Shown piece by piece: positions 1-9,144 of a DNA stretch of 64,000 nucleotides; positions within the stretch are counted from its first letter, which is position 1; each line of letters starts with the position of its first letter. The notes beneath the pieces were generated by a model. That model was not told the DNA's origin. It was given only the letters and a program-made list of their open reading frames with translations, and did not search any database. Position numbers and translations under genes: made by a program. The DNA is from Acinetobacter baumannii (GTDB taxonomy: Bacteria; Pseudomonadota; Gammaproteobacteria; Pseudomonadales; Moraxellaceae), in assembly GCF_009759685.1 (NCBI RefSeq), contig NZ_CP046654.1:2666001-2730000 (forward strand), in the 5' to 3' direction.

Positions 1-1586
1 CAGCAGCAAATTCACTTGTCACAGCAGGTAAGCGAATTCTTGAGGTTACAACAGCGGGTAATCAGAAGATTACAAACTATGTATTTAAGGACCCGACAAA
101 ACCAATTGAGCCGCCTAAACCTCCTAAGCTTGGTTTAGGTACTGCACCGCCGAATCCTAAGTTGGGTATTGGTACTGGTGAAAAAGACGACAAAGGTGGG
201 TCTAAGTCATCAGCTAAATCTAAAGCCGAGCAGGAAGCTAAAGAGCGTCAGCGCCAAGCTGAACAGGCTGCTAAAGCACTTGCGGATATTCGGTATAAAT
301 ATGCATCCGAAGAAAAGAAAGTCGCTTTAGATCTGCAAAAGGCATTAGATGAGATTGAAAAATCCAAGATGACTGCAGATGAAAAAGCTGCTGCGAAAGT
401 CAAAGCCGAAAAGGATGCATCCGACAAGATCATTGCTATTCGTTTAAAAGAGTTTGAGGAATACAAAAAAGCTCGTGAAGAACAGATAGACAATTATCAA
501 CAGCAAGCACAACGCCTATATGAAATTGAAGCGGCACGAATTCAGGCTGAGTTTGATGCCAAGAAAATTTCAAATGTTCGTAAAGTTCAGTTGGAAAAAC
601 AGCTAGAAGATCAGTTGCGCGAAATTAAGCGACAAGGTCTTTTAGAGCGTTTGGCTTTGGAAAATGAACAGACAAACATTACGGGTAAGCAAGGTAATCA
701 AAACCAAATCACAAACAATATTTCTGATTTAGAGACGGATCAGAAAGTTGCTGACACTAAGTCTATGGGCTTAATCAGTGATGCGGAAATGAAAGACTTT
801 GAAGCTAAGTTTGGTGGCTTTACTTCTCGACTTTCTAACCTTTGGGATCAGGGCATTCAGTCTCTTATGAATGGTACCCTCACTTGGAGTAACGCAACTA
901 AAGCAGTGCTTGCTGACATGGGAGCATTTGCCTTGCAAACAGCTACTAAAGAGTTGCAAGGATGGCTAAGAATCCAAGCCATTAAGTTGGCTCGTAAACT
1001 TGGCTTTGTGGGTGCTGAAACAGCAGCAGAAGCTTCTGGCCAAGCTGCTCAAACAGGGGCAACCATTGCAGGTGAAGCAACACGTACCAGCGTTACTGCA
1101 GCAGGTGGTTTGGCACGTTTAGGCTTAAAAGCAGCTGAAGCGATCAAAGGAATCATGATGTCGGCATGGGAAGCCATGGCCGGAGCTTTTAAAGCCATGG
1201 TTGCAATTCCATATGTTGGTCCAATTTTAGCCGTTGGTGCTGGTGCAGCTGCTTTTGGTTTGGTTGCTGGTCTTGCGGGCAAGATTAAATCTGCTCGAGG
1301 CGGTTACGACATTCCATCCGGTGTAAATCCTGTTACTCAACTGCATGAAGATGAAATGGTATTACCTTCGCAACATGCAAATACCATCCGTGAAATGGGT
1401 AAAGCCTTACGTAACGGTGCAAGTTTCGGAGCAGCTGCAGTTGCTGAAGGTGGAGGTGCGGGAGTAACCATTAATATTAGTGCTATTGATGCCAAGAGTA
1501 TTCAACGGCTCTTGAAGAGCAATGGCCGTGCAGTTGCTAGTGGTTTGCAAAGTTATGCCCGTGGATTTGGTAAAAACGGTAAATAA
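1..1586 (+). CDS. Phage tail tape-measure protein, C-terminal part (5' end outside window)
   Basis: The frame is open from the first full codon at base 3 to the stop at 1586, about 527 residues, with no stop before the window edge, so the start lies upstream. The visible part begins with a Pro/Lys-rich linker. A long, highly charged coiled coil (Ala, Glu, Lys, Gln rich) follows from about 220 to 700. A hydrophobic Ala/Gly-rich stretch lies at roughly 1000-1290, and near the end there is a HEDEMVLPSQ segment of the kind seen at the C-terminus of siphophage tape-measure proteins. The tape measure sets tail length and is ejected during infection. It is followed after 10 bases by the distal-tail gene, the usual order in siphophages. 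I am sure of the class but cannot judge total length. Confidence 0.85.
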   Translation, partial: AANSLVTAGKRILEVTTAGNQKITNYVFKDPTKPIEPPKPPKLGLGTAPPNPKLGIGTGEKDDKGGSKSSAKSKAEQEAKERQRQAEQAAKALADIRYKYASEEKKVALDLQKALDEIEKSKMTADEKAAAKVKAEKDASDKIIAIRLKEFEEYKKAREEQIDNYQQQAQRLYEIEAARIQAEFDAKKISNVRKVQLEKQLEDQLREIKRQGLLERLALENEQTNITGKQGNQNQITNNISDLETDQKVADTKSMGLISDAEMKDFEAKFGGFTSRLSNLWDQGIQSLMNGTLTWSNATKAVLADMGAFALQTATKELQGWLRIQAIKLARKLGFVGAETAAEASGQAAQTGATIAGEATRTSVTAAGGLARLGLKAAEAIKGIMMSAWEAMAGAFKAMVAIPYVGPILAVGAGAAAFGLVAGLAGKIKSARGGYDIPSGVNPVTQLHEDEMVLPSQHANTIREMGKALRNGASFGAAAVAEGGGAGVTINISAIDAKSIQRLLKSNGRAVASGLQSYARGFGKNGK

Positions 1587-1596
1587 GGAGGTGTAA

Positions 1597-2250
1597 GTGT
1601 CAAACGTATTATTTCCAGAATTACCCGGTCTTGAATGGGATACATCTATTACTCCCATGTTTAACACCAAAATCATGACCTCCATTAATGGCCGGGAGCT
1701 TCGAGCAAGCTTTCAGGCCTCACCTAAATATGAAATCTCGTTGTCTTACGCATTCTTGCGCGAAAATAAGGGGAGAAAGGAATTGCAGCAACTTCAAGGA
1801 TTTTATTTAGAGCGCCGTGGGGCATTTGATTCATTTCTTTATAAGATGCCTGATGACAATGAGTTTAGTTGCACATTTATTGGTGATGGAACTACTACAA
1901 CTTTCCAGCTATACAAGGATATGTACACAAGCCAATTGCCTCTAGGTAATACAGAGGAGCAGATTGTAGGTGAAGTAGATCCCAACATGTGGAATCAAAC
2001 ACCAGCCAAAACAATGTGGAACACAGACCAAGAAAAGCTTATGTGGAATAACGCAACTGCTCAGATAACGAGTGACGGTAAATATGTACTTTCACAGCCG
2101 ATCGAGGAGGGTGTAGAGGTAACTGTGACGGGTACTTTTTACTACCGTTGCCGTTTTAAAGATGACACACAGCAATATGTCAACTTTATGCATAAGCTTT
2201 GGAAAGCAGGGAAGGTTGAATTAATTGGTTCTTTGGGGAATAAGATATGA
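1597..2250 (+). CDS. DUF2460 phage distal tail protein
   Basis: This protein of 217 residues starts at GTG, set by a strong AAGGAGGTG ribosome site at 1585-1593. The N-terminal pattern (FPELPG-W, then a conserved R-x-SFQASPKYE-SLSY segment and an FYLERRG-FDSFLYK segment) is that of the DUF2460 family, whose member in the Rhodobacter gene transfer agent forms the distal tail ring. An internal repeat of the form P-x-x-MWN (three copies around 1985-2047) is a local oddity. The stop overlaps the start of the next gene by 4 bases, which suggests translational coupling. It should sit between the tail tube and the hub protein encoded next. Confidence 0.82.
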   Translation: MSNVLFPELPGLEWDTSITPMFNTKIMTSINGRELRASFQASPKYEISLSYAFLRENKGRKELQQLQGFYLERRGAFDSFLYKMPDDNEFSCTFIGDGTTTTFQLYKDMYTSQLPLGNTEEQIVGEVDPNMWNQTPAKTMWNTDQEKLMWNNATAQITSDGKYVLSQPIEEGVEVTVTGTFYYRCRFKDDTQQYVNFMHKLWKAGKVELIGSLGNKI

Positions 2251-3104
2251 GACAGGCCTCTCCAAAACTTATAGCCTTGTTAGATGCCGATCAGTTCATC
2301 ATGGCCGATCTTTACACCATTACAACTATTCAGGGCATTGAGTATCGCTATACAAGCTATGACGTCAATTTGACGGTGCAAGGCAAGGAGTTTCGAGCTG
2401 ATGGACCAATTATCAGCCGAGAAGGGACTAGCCTTTCTTTAGGCATTGAAGTGGATAACTTATCTATCACTATTGAGGCAACCGAAAATACAAAGTTCGG
2501 CGATGTACCCATAGCTCAAGCTTTCCATAACGGAATTTTAGACGGCGCTCGGTTTAAGCTAGAACGAATTTTCATGGATATGAATACTCCTACAGATACC
2601 AGTGCCGGCACTTTAGTCTTATTTGAAGGGCGTATTGTTGAGCCTGAGCTTAATCGATATGAAATCAACGCAAGTGTGGTCTCTGATGTTGATAATTTAA
2701 AGCTTCAAATGCCAAGGAATTTATACACACCAGGATGCTTAAACACTTTATTTGATAGTGCATGTGGGCTTTTAAGCGCGGATTTTGCGGTAAATACTAC
2801 TATTGGTACCAATAGTACGCCTAACCGCATACTTTGCGATTTAAGTCAGCCACAAGGTTGGTTTACTCAAGGAGTTGTGGAGTTTTTAGAAGGTGCAAAT
2901 ATTGGTATTAAACGAACCGTACGCTTGCATGAAGCTGGTTCGCTAATCCTAACTTTGCCGCTTTTAAAAATGCCAGAGATAGGAGAGGCGATTCGTGTTT
3001 ATCCGGGTTGTGATAAACGTCTCGATACATGTACTAATCGTTTTAACAACCGTGCTCGATTTCGTGGTGCACCATTCGTACCCGTTCCTGAAACATCAAT
3101 TTAA
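2247..3104 (+). CDS. DUF2163 / BR0599-type tail hub protein
   Basis: This protein of 285 residues begins in a 4-base overlap with the preceding distal-tail gene. It matches the DUF2163 family: an N-terminal region on recognition of a tail ring, and a C-terminal Cys-rich motif (PGCDKRLDTC, then NRARFRGAPFVP) that is very characteristic of this family. Two further Cys residues near position 165 (PGCLNTLFDSAC) complete the likely metal- or cluster-binding set; an Fe-S cluster has been described for the gene transfer agent hub protein. It is probably the hub of the tail tip, contacting the NlpC peptidase and the large tip protein encoded further on. A terminator follows immediately. Confidence 0.82.
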   Translation: MRQASPKLIALLDADQFIMADLYTITTIQGIEYRYTSYDVNLTVQGKEFRADGPIISREGTSLSLGIEVDNLSITIEATENTKFGDVPIAQAFHNGILDGARFKLERIFMDMNTPTDTSAGTLVLFEGRIVEPELNRYEINASVVSDVDNLKLQMPRNLYTPGCLNTLFDSACGLLSADFAVNTTIGTNSTPNRILCDLSQPQGWFTQGVVEFLEGANIGIKRTVRLHEAGSLILTLPLLKMPEIGEAIRVYPGCDKRLDTCTNRFNNRARFRGAPFVPVPETSI

Positions 3105-3118
3105 TTTTTTAAATTTAA

Positions 3119-3149
3119 CCCAAGCCCTGCAAATGCAGGGCTTTTTATT
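3119..3149 (+). terminator. Rho-independent terminator after the hub gene
   Basis: An 8-bp perfect stem (AGCCCTGC / GCAGGGCT) with the loop AAAT is followed by TTTTATTT. It lies between the hub gene and the esterase gene, so it separates the conserved tail module from the two accessory genes behind it. Confidence 0.8.
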
Positions 3150-3160
3150 TGGGGGTAGAA

Positions 3161-4963
3161 ATGCCTTTACCTAATGCCGACCAGTTCGTTGGTCAAAATG
3201 TGACTGAATCGGGCTTTAAGCAAGCCCAAACTCAACTGATTCAATTTCTAGGTGATGAAGTTCCAACTAATGAAAAATTAGTTAATACCTTTGCCACAAA
3301 AGCAATTGCTGATTCTAAAACCACCTTAATGCCAATTGATTACAAGATAACTGTGACCAGTGATCCCGATGAAACAAAGAATGGTGATTACACGTGGAAC
3401 GGTACGGAATTAGTTAAAAGTCCTTATGATCCTGTTGATAAATCGAGACAATTTACAAGTGAAGAAGTAGGTAAAGTTTCTGCAGATGTTAAGGAGAAAT
3501 TTGAAAAAATTAAACTTTCTACCAGTAGTGAATCCACTTCTGTTATTCCAGTCTTGGTTGATAAAGATAATAAGACTTTAATTGGTTATGACACAGAGAA
3601 AGACCAGATTGCCGCAGGGAGATTGCAAGAGCAGGTTTTAGAAAATTTACCTAACTTAAAAAAATCGGAAGACATTGGGAAAATTGCTGTTCTAACAGAC
3701 TCAACGCACAAAATCTTGATTGGTTATGATACGGAGAAAGACCAAGCGATCATAGCGGGGCTAGAGTTACCAAATCAAAGACCTCTCGTGAAGGCCGTTA
3801 ATCACATTCTGTTTTATGGTCAATCTCTATCAGTCGGAGCAACAGCAACCACGATTCTAAGTACATCGCAGCCTTATTTTAATGTGACATTCGACACGGG
3901 CCCACGCAAAGACTCAGCTGCAAATTCAGTCATTCCACTGATTGAGCAATTTAATAATCCAAGTTCAGATGGCTATGATAATCGCGGTGAGACTTGTTGC
4001 TCTGGTGCAGCAAATTACGCAAGTCGAGCAATGATGCTAGAGAATGGTATTGATCCAAAGGACCATGTAATTTTTGCATCTACCGCAGGACATGGGGGGT
4101 ATCGCATCGATCAGCTTGAAAAAGGTACGGACTGGTATAACTTTTTTATCGAGCATGTGTCCGAAGCAAAGCGTCTAAATGGCGAAGATTACAAAGTACA
4201 AGTCGTGTGCTGGGTGCAAGGTGAAAATGATGCAGTAAGTTCAGTACAAACAAGTTATGAAGTTTATCGACAAAAACTTTTAAAACTTCAGTCAGATGCC
4301 AGTGCAGATATTAAAGCGATTACTGGTCAAACGGATGAAGTGAAATTTATTACTTATCAAATGTCGTATGCAGCAAGAACGTGGGAAAAACAAGCGCTTG
4401 TTCAACTGCATCTTTGTCAGCAATCAGATAAGTTTTTGATGGCTACGCCGATGTATCACATGCCGTATGCCATTGACAATATTCACCTTACAAATGTTGG
4501 TTACAAGTGGCTCAGTGCTTATTTCGGGCGCGCATATAAACAATTGGTTGTTGATAACCGAAAGCCTGATTTTATCAATCCCAAAGTAGCTCAACTAATC
4601 GGTGATGAAATTCATATCAACTTTGACGTGCCGAAGGTCCCTCTTGTACTTGATACAACAACTTTAGCTTTAACGACAGATCATGGATTTAAAGTTCTTG
4701 TTGATGGAGACGCAACAACAATTGTGAGTGTTACAGTTCAAGACGATAAAGTTGTTCTTAAATTATCTGAGCCGCCAACGGGGGTGGTCAAGGTTCGATA
4801 TGCATTGGACCATCTTGGGGCTGGCATCAGTCTAACTGGTGGAGCATCTGGAAATCTCAGGGACTCTACTGCAGATGAAATTTTAATTGATGGAGTGTTA
4901 AAGCCACTTTATCACGTATGCCCGCATTTTGAATTGACTGCATTTATAGATAAAGGAATTTAA
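3161..4963 (+). CDS. Phage tail-associated SGNH-type carbohydrate esterase
   Basis: This is a protein of about 600 residues. I take ATG 3161 as the start because GGGGG lies just upstream at 3151-3155; an upstream TTG at 3149 is less likely. Residues 1-210 look like a virion-anchoring and stalk region and carry a short duplicated segment (IGYDTEKDQ at about 141 and 187). The SGNH/sialate O-acetylesterase-like domain spans about 212-460: block I FYGQSLS (nucleophile Ser222), block III WVQGEND (about 351-357), and block V DNIHLTNVGY (Asp439, His442). A beta-rich C-terminal domain follows. Related domains remove acetyl groups from surface polysaccharides, so deacetylation of host capsule is a reasonable guess. 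It is the first of two genes placed between the hub and NlpC genes. Confidence 0.75.
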   Translation: MPLPNADQFVGQNVTESGFKQAQTQLIQFLGDEVPTNEKLVNTFATKAIADSKTTLMPIDYKITVTSDPDETKNGDYTWNGTELVKSPYDPVDKSRQFTSEEVGKVSADVKEKFEKIKLSTSSESTSVIPVLVDKDNKTLIGYDTEKDQIAAGRLQEQVLENLPNLKKSEDIGKIAVLTDSTHKILIGYDTEKDQAIIAGLELPNQRPLVKAVNHILFYGQSLSVGATATTILSTSQPYFNVTFDTGPRKDSAANSVIPLIEQFNNPSSDGYDNRGETCCSGAANYASRAMMLENGIDPKDHVIFASTAGHGGYRIDQLEKGTDWYNFFIEHVSEAKRLNGEDYKVQVVCWVQGENDAVSSVQTSYEVYRQKLLKLQSDASADIKAITGQTDEVKFITYQMSYAARTWEKQALVQLHLCQQSDKFLMATPMYHMPYAIDNIHLTNVGYKWLSAYFGRAYKQLVVDNRKPDFINPKVAQLIGDEIHINFDVPKVPLVLDTTTLALTTDHGFKVLVDGDATTIVSVTVQDDKVVLKLSEPPTGVVKVRYALDHLGAGISLTGGASGNLRDSTADEILIDGVLKPLYHVCPHFELTAFIDKGI

Positions 4964-4966
4964 TCA

Positions 4967-5737
4967 ATGAGTTTTTTATTTTTTAAGACAAAAGATTTCT
5001 CAAGCGCCCATTCATTGCCTCAACTTAAAGATGTTTCAGATTTAATTCCGCAATATGAGAATAATGCATATGGTCACTGGTTGTTTGGAGGAGGTCCTTC
5101 TTCATTGGTAGATGTTGTAAATGGAAGAATATTGACGCTTCAAAATGGGGCAACAGTTCAGCCAGTATATGGCGATAAAACAATTACGCTATCCACAGCC
5201 ATCGGCAATGCGCTTTTGACAGATTTGGTTGATTCTTCTGCACAGAGTATGACTTTATGTTCAGTAGTAAAGTGTAGTACAACGTCTCTGGCCATTTTAC
5301 TGGGCAATCTAGTTCCGAGTTCATCTACATTAAGTAGCGGTCTAGCTGCTTTTGCATCGGCAGGGAAGGGGTATCTGACTGTTAAGCCTGCTACTGCAGG
5401 TGGACCAGGGGGTATTTCATCTTTAACGCCTCCATCATCAATTGTACAGACATCCAACTTTTTTATTGCAACAAGCGTTGATAAGAATACAAAAAAAGGA
5501 ATCATCTATCTTCAACAATTAGGCGTTGAGTCTAGTAATGAATCGTCATATACCGCTGTTAGCTATGAATCTTCAGCTAATAAAATCGGTATAGGAAACG
5601 TGGCTTATACAGGCTCTAGTAATACAGCTACTTATTCTGAAGCAATCATTTTTGATAACGCTTTAACTTTGGCTGAGATTCAAAATGTAGCATTACGCTC
5701 TAAAGATCGTATGGCGAATAGGAATATAAGTTTTTAA
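4967..5737 (+). CDS. Possible phage tail lectin-like (LamG/concanavalin-type) protein
   Basis: This protein of 256 residues starts 3 bases after the esterase stop and ends directly against the NlpC gene, so it is co-translated with both. The sequence is beta-rich with many Ser, Thr and Gly residues. The pattern GHWLFGG-GPSSLVDVVNG near the start and a closing EAIIFDNALTLAEI-x-x-ALRSKDRM resemble the first and last strands of LamG/concanavalin A-like folds used as glycan-binding modules in phage tails. There is no signal peptide, as expected for a virion protein. The most likely role is as a fibre or binding partner for the esterase. The fold is my inference from pattern only; the closing motif is the strongest evidence. 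Confidence 0.55.
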   Translation: MSFLFFKTKDFSSAHSLPQLKDVSDLIPQYENNAYGHWLFGGGPSSLVDVVNGRILTLQNGATVQPVYGDKTITLSTAIGNALLTDLVDSSAQSMTLCSVVKCSTTSLAILLGNLVPSSSTLSSGLAAFASAGKGYLTVKPATAGGPGGISSLTPPSSIVQTSNFFIATSVDKNTKKGIIYLQQLGVESSNESSYTAVSYESSANKIGIGNVAYTGSSNTATYSEAIIFDNALTLAEIQNVALRSKDRMANRNISF

Positions 5738-6160
5738 ATGAAAAATTTAGAAGCAGTTAAAGAAGCTCTTACATGGCTCGGCACACCTTATCACCATCAA
5801 GGGCGTGTTAAGGGAGTTGGTGTGGACTGTGGTACTTTGATCTGTGAAGTCTATGAAAAAGTTGGACTCATGGACCATTTAGACCCGCGGCCATATCCAC
5901 CTGACTGGCACTTACACCAGATGGGACAGCGTTATTTAGAACTCATTTTAGGTGTATGTGATCCAGTGGAAGGGCCACCGCAACCGGGCGACATTGTTTT
6001 ATATCATTTTGGCAAATGCATCAGTCATGGTGCAATTGTTATCGAATGGCCACAGGTCATTCATAGTTACCTCCATCAGGGAGTCATTATCCAAGATGGA
6101 ACAAAAGGAAGTTTAGCCCGGCGAATTGCCGGGTTTTTTCGTATGAAGAGGCTTAAATAA
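5738..6160 (+). CDS. NlpC/P60-family tail peptidase
   Basis: This protein of 140 residues abuts the genes on both sides. It has the NlpC/P60 fold signature: GTPYHHQG near residue 16, the catalytic Cys31 in GVDCGTL, and the catalytic His97 in CISHGAIVI, with His109 as a candidate third residue. In tailed phages and gene transfer agents this protein sits at the tail tip and cuts peptidoglycan peptides during DNA entry; it corresponds to the cell-wall peptidase between the hub protein and the large tip protein. The length matches the stand-alone phage version. Confidence 0.85.
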   Translation: MKNLEAVKEALTWLGTPYHHQGRVKGVGVDCGTLICEVYEKVGLMDHLDPRPYPPDWHLHQMGQRYLELILGVCDPVEGPPQPGDIVLYHFGKCISHGAIVIEWPQVIHSYLHQGVIIQDGTKGSLARRIAGFFRMKRLK

Positions 6161-8650
6161 ATGGGTGGATTATTTGGTAGTACTACAATTAGTACAACGG
6201 ATACCCGTATTAACTCTATGCGGATCCAGCAGTCAGCTTATGGGCTTTGCCAGCCATTGGTTTATGGTAAAACCCGTGTTGCGGCTAATATGTTTTGGTA
6301 TGGAGATTTTACAGCTACACCTCATACAACAGTTCAAAAGTCTGGTGGTAAGGGTGGGGGTACAAAAACCAGTAATACCACCTTTAGTTATAGCGCCTCT
6401 CTCATGCTCGGTTTATGTGAAAACCAGATTAAAAAGATTGGCCTGATTTGGGTAGACAAAGAGCAATATGTACCTAAACAAGAAGGATCTATTATTTTAG
6501 ATCCCATCGACCAGTTAAAATTTGAATTATTCGATGGAAATAATAATCCGCCGTGGGGATGGTTAGTATCAAAGCATCCAGAACAGGCAATTAACTATCC
6601 GTATTTGGGGTATGTAGCTGTAGCTAATTATGAGATGGGTAATAGCGCCAGCCTTTCAAATCATAATTTTGAAGTGATCAGTACTATCACGCTATCTGAC
6701 ACAATTGATGATGCTAACCCGGCAGATGTTATTGAAGATTTTATTACTCATCCACGTCATGGTGCGGCCCCAAATCTTAACATTGCAGATCTGGAAGAGT
6801 TTAGAACCTATTGCCGGGCAGCTAATCTCTTGATTAGCCCTGCATTCACAGAGCAACGCCCAGCTTATGAAACTATCAATGAGATTGTCGAGGCGGTTAA
6901 CTGTGCTGTGGTACCAAGCCCAGATGGCTTAAAGATCCGTTCTTTTGGGGACTCTGCAATAACGGGTAACGGTGTTACCTTTACACCTGATCTCACACCG
7001 GTTTACCACTTAACTGATGATGACTTTATTGGCGATGATGAGCCTGTACGTGTGCGCCGTAGTCGTGACACAGATGCCTATAATCATGTGCAGATTGAAT
7101 ATATTAATCGCTATAACCAGTACAACACCGAAACAACAGAAGCCAAGGACCAAGCAAATATTGAAATGTTTGGCTTGCGTACCGAGGACCCCGTGGAATG
7201 TCATTATTTCTGTGAGCCAAAAATAGCTCGCCATGCTGCACAACTTCGCTTACAACGACTGCTATATGTTCGCAATGAGTATGAATTTGATTTGGGATGG
7301 AAGTACTGCCGATTAGAGCCAATGGACATTCTTACGTTGACTGAATCGGGATTGGGGCTTGATAAATTCCCTGTTCGTATTACACGTATAGAGGAAGATG
7401 AAAGCGGCATGTTAACCGTTACTGCAGAAGAATTATCTATCGGTTCAAGGTCTGCCATTGAGTATGACTCTCAAGTGTCAAATGGTTATCAGGGCGGAAA
7501 TGAAGAGCCGGGTAATGTGAATGCACCATCTATATTTGAGCCACCGCTGGATCTTACGGATGGCAAGAATCAAGTTTGGGTTGCTGTCTCGGGCGGGGCT
7601 AATTGGGGTGGATGTAATGTTTGGGTGAGCCTTGATAATACGACATATGAAATGATTGGCACAATTTATGGATCGGCACGTTATGGGCAGCTTGTTACAA
7701 CAATTGATGCAGATGATACGACATTACAAGTTGAGCTAAATACAGCAAGCCAGATCTTCAGCGGAACATTAGAAGATGCTCAAGCTGACCAAACACTTTG
7801 TAAAGTGGGGGATGAGTATTTTAATTATCAGGTAGCCACCTTAAACGGATCTGGTCTTTATACCTTAAGTGATGTTTTACGTGGACGTTTTGATGATGCA
7901 CAAAGCCACAACGCTGGTGAGCCATTTGTTCGTTTGGATAAAGCTATATTCAAATATCCGTACAATGAGGGTCTAGTAGAAAAACAAATCTTTTTAAAGT
8001 TCACAAGCTTTAATGGTTTGGAACGTAAGGAGCAAACCTTAGATGAGGTTACGGCGTATAGCTATACTCTAAGTGGCGGCCGTCCAGCAGGTGTTAAAGG
8101 TCTTTCCCTCCAATCACCGTTTGTTGGTACCACTTTCAAGGTTCAATGGCAAAGCTCAACTGGTGCAGATGGCTATCGTGTTCAGGTCTGGTCTAATGGG
8201 ACAATGATTCGTCAAGTTGATACAACTAATACGGATTATAGTTATTCGATCGAAGAAGCCAAACAAGACGGTTTAGGCCGAGCTTATACAATTCGAGTGG
8301 CCAGCAAGAACGGCGACCAAGTTAGTACCTATGCTGAGTTAAGTATAAGTAATCCGGTACCGCCAGTACTTCTCAATGTTTATACAGCTGCTACTGTAGA
8401 TTCGATTACTGTGAATTGGATACCTAGTGAAGTTCCGGATCTAAAAGACTATGCAGTATGGTTAAGTCCAACCTCTAATTTTGACCCAACTCAAATGCCA
8501 CCTTCATGGACTGGTACAGAAACCACAACAACTTTTGGAGGACTTCAACCAACTACCCCTTATTACATTCGTGTTGCTGCACGTGATGTGTGGGAAAACA
8601 CAGTCTGGAACTACACAAATCAGATTACTCAGAGTACTTCTGAAGCTTAA
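6161..8650 (+). CDS. Large central tail-tip / host-specificity protein (gpJ or GTA megatron type)
   Basis: This protein of 829 residues starts directly after the NlpC stop. The N-terminal half has features of the putative phage tail protein family: GLFGS-TT at the start, LVYGK near residue 37, a VKYDY-like barrel region, and the segment LYVRNEYEFDLGWKYCRLEP, followed by a VTRIEEDE-type region. Residues about 645-829 are two fibronectin type III-like modules with the typical GLQPTTPYYIRVAARD strand near the C-terminus. It should form the tail spike core and contact the host receptor. No carbohydrate-binding C-terminal extension is seen, so receptor recognition could instead lie in the esterase and lectin-like genes. 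A strong terminator follows. Confidence 0.8.
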   Translation: MGGLFGSTTISTTDTRINSMRIQQSAYGLCQPLVYGKTRVAANMFWYGDFTATPHTTVQKSGGKGGGTKTSNTTFSYSASLMLGLCENQIKKIGLIWVDKEQYVPKQEGSIILDPIDQLKFELFDGNNNPPWGWLVSKHPEQAINYPYLGYVAVANYEMGNSASLSNHNFEVISTITLSDTIDDANPADVIEDFITHPRHGAAPNLNIADLEEFRTYCRAANLLISPAFTEQRPAYETINEIVEAVNCAVVPSPDGLKIRSFGDSAITGNGVTFTPDLTPVYHLTDDDFIGDDEPVRVRRSRDTDAYNHVQIEYINRYNQYNTETTEAKDQANIEMFGLRTEDPVECHYFCEPKIARHAAQLRLQRLLYVRNEYEFDLGWKYCRLEPMDILTLTESGLGLDKFPVRITRIEEDESGMLTVTAEELSIGSRSAIEYDSQVSNGYQGGNEEPGNVNAPSIFEPPLDLTDGKNQVWVAVSGGANWGGCNVWVSLDNTTYEMIGTIYGSARYGQLVTTIDADDTTLQVELNTASQIFSGTLEDAQADQTLCKVGDEYFNYQVATLNGSGLYTLSDVLRGRFDDAQSHNAGEPFVRLDKAIFKYPYNEGLVEKQIFLKFTSFNGLERKEQTLDEVTAYSYTLSGGRPAGVKGLSLQSPFVGTTFKVQWQSSTGADGYRVQVWSNGTMIRQVDTTNTDYSYSIEEAKQDGLGRAYTIRVASKNGDQVSTYAELSISNPVPPVLLNVYTAATVDSITVNWIPSEVPDLKDYAVWLSPTSNFDPTQMPPSWTGTETTTTFGGLQPTTPYYIRVAARDVWENTVWNYTNQITQSTSEA

Positions 8651-8666
8651 ATTTAATTAATTTATA

Positions 8667-8688
8667 GCACCCATGCGGGTGCTTTTTT
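8667..8688 (+). terminator. Rho-independent terminator after the tail module
   Basis: The stem GCACCC / GGGTGC with the loop ATGC is followed by six T. It ends the tail-tip operon just before the lysis genes. Confidence 0.85.
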
Positions 8689-8713
8689 ATTGCCTAATTC
8701 TGGAGTAAAAGGC

Positions 8714-9103
8714 ATGGAACCAGTTTCTACAAGCGGTTTAACAGCAATTTTAAAATTTTATGGTGCAGCAATTATGGTGACTTTAGCGGTCGCTTTAGTT
8801 GCAGCAGTTGTATTGATGACACGTATGCCGCGCTCACCTCAAGAGTGGGCTGTAGGCTTGATCTGTACGGTTGTATCAAGTCTTGCTGGCGGCTCATTCA
8901 TTATTGTGAAGTGGGGGCTTCATGAATGGGTTACTGATGTATGGGGGATGATTGCTCTAGGTGGGTTCTTCTTTGTTTGTGGTTTACCCGGTTGGGCTTT
9001 GGTCCGTTGGATTTTTAATTTCATAGATAAACAGGAAGGGAAAACGATTGTTGAAGTGATTAAAGAATTTAAGAAAGCCAGAAAAGATATCGAAAACAGT
9101 TAA
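8714..9103 (+). CDS. Putative phage holin (three membrane segments)
   Basis: This protein has 129 residues from ATG 8714, which has GGAG at 8702-8705; the frame is open further upstream only through the terminator tail. Three hydrophobic segments are visible at about residues 10-35, 50-70 and 80-105, followed by a short Lys-rich, charged C-terminal tail. This size and topology, and its position directly upstream of the endolysin gene, suit a holin that makes the inner-membrane hole for endolysin release. I see no sequence motif that names the family, so the call rests mostly on context. It could also be another small phage membrane protein. Confidence 0.6.
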   Translation: MEPVSTSGLTAILKFYGAAIMVTLAVALVAAVVLMTRMPRSPQEWAVGLICTVVSSLAGGSFIIVKWGLHEWVTDVWGMIALGGFFFVCGLPGWALVRWIFNFIDKQEGKTIVEVIKEFKKARKDIENS

Positions 9104-9104
9104 T

Positions 9105-9126
9105 GCCGCCTTCGGGCGGTTTTTTA
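9105..9126 (+). terminator. Terminator hairpin between holin and endolysin genes
   Basis: The stem CCGCC / GGCGG with a TTCG tetraloop, followed by T7, begins 2 bases after the holin stop. Partial termination here would reduce endolysin message relative to holin. Confidence 0.75.
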
Positions 9127-9144
9127 TTATCTAAGGAAACTGAA

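Noticed and set aside
5158..5505. A 115-residue frame opposite the lectin-like tail gene
   Set aside because: It has no plausible start site and lies within a well-supported late operon.
6165..6446. A 93-residue frame overlapping the start of the large tail-tip gene
   Set aside because: It begins 4 bases inside the main gene in another frame, and its composition is that of a frame-shifted reading.
9005..9103. A second small spanin-like gene near the endolysin
   Set aside because: No frame with a lipobox or an N-terminal anchor and periplasmic coiled coil was found in this interval or inside the endolysin gene.
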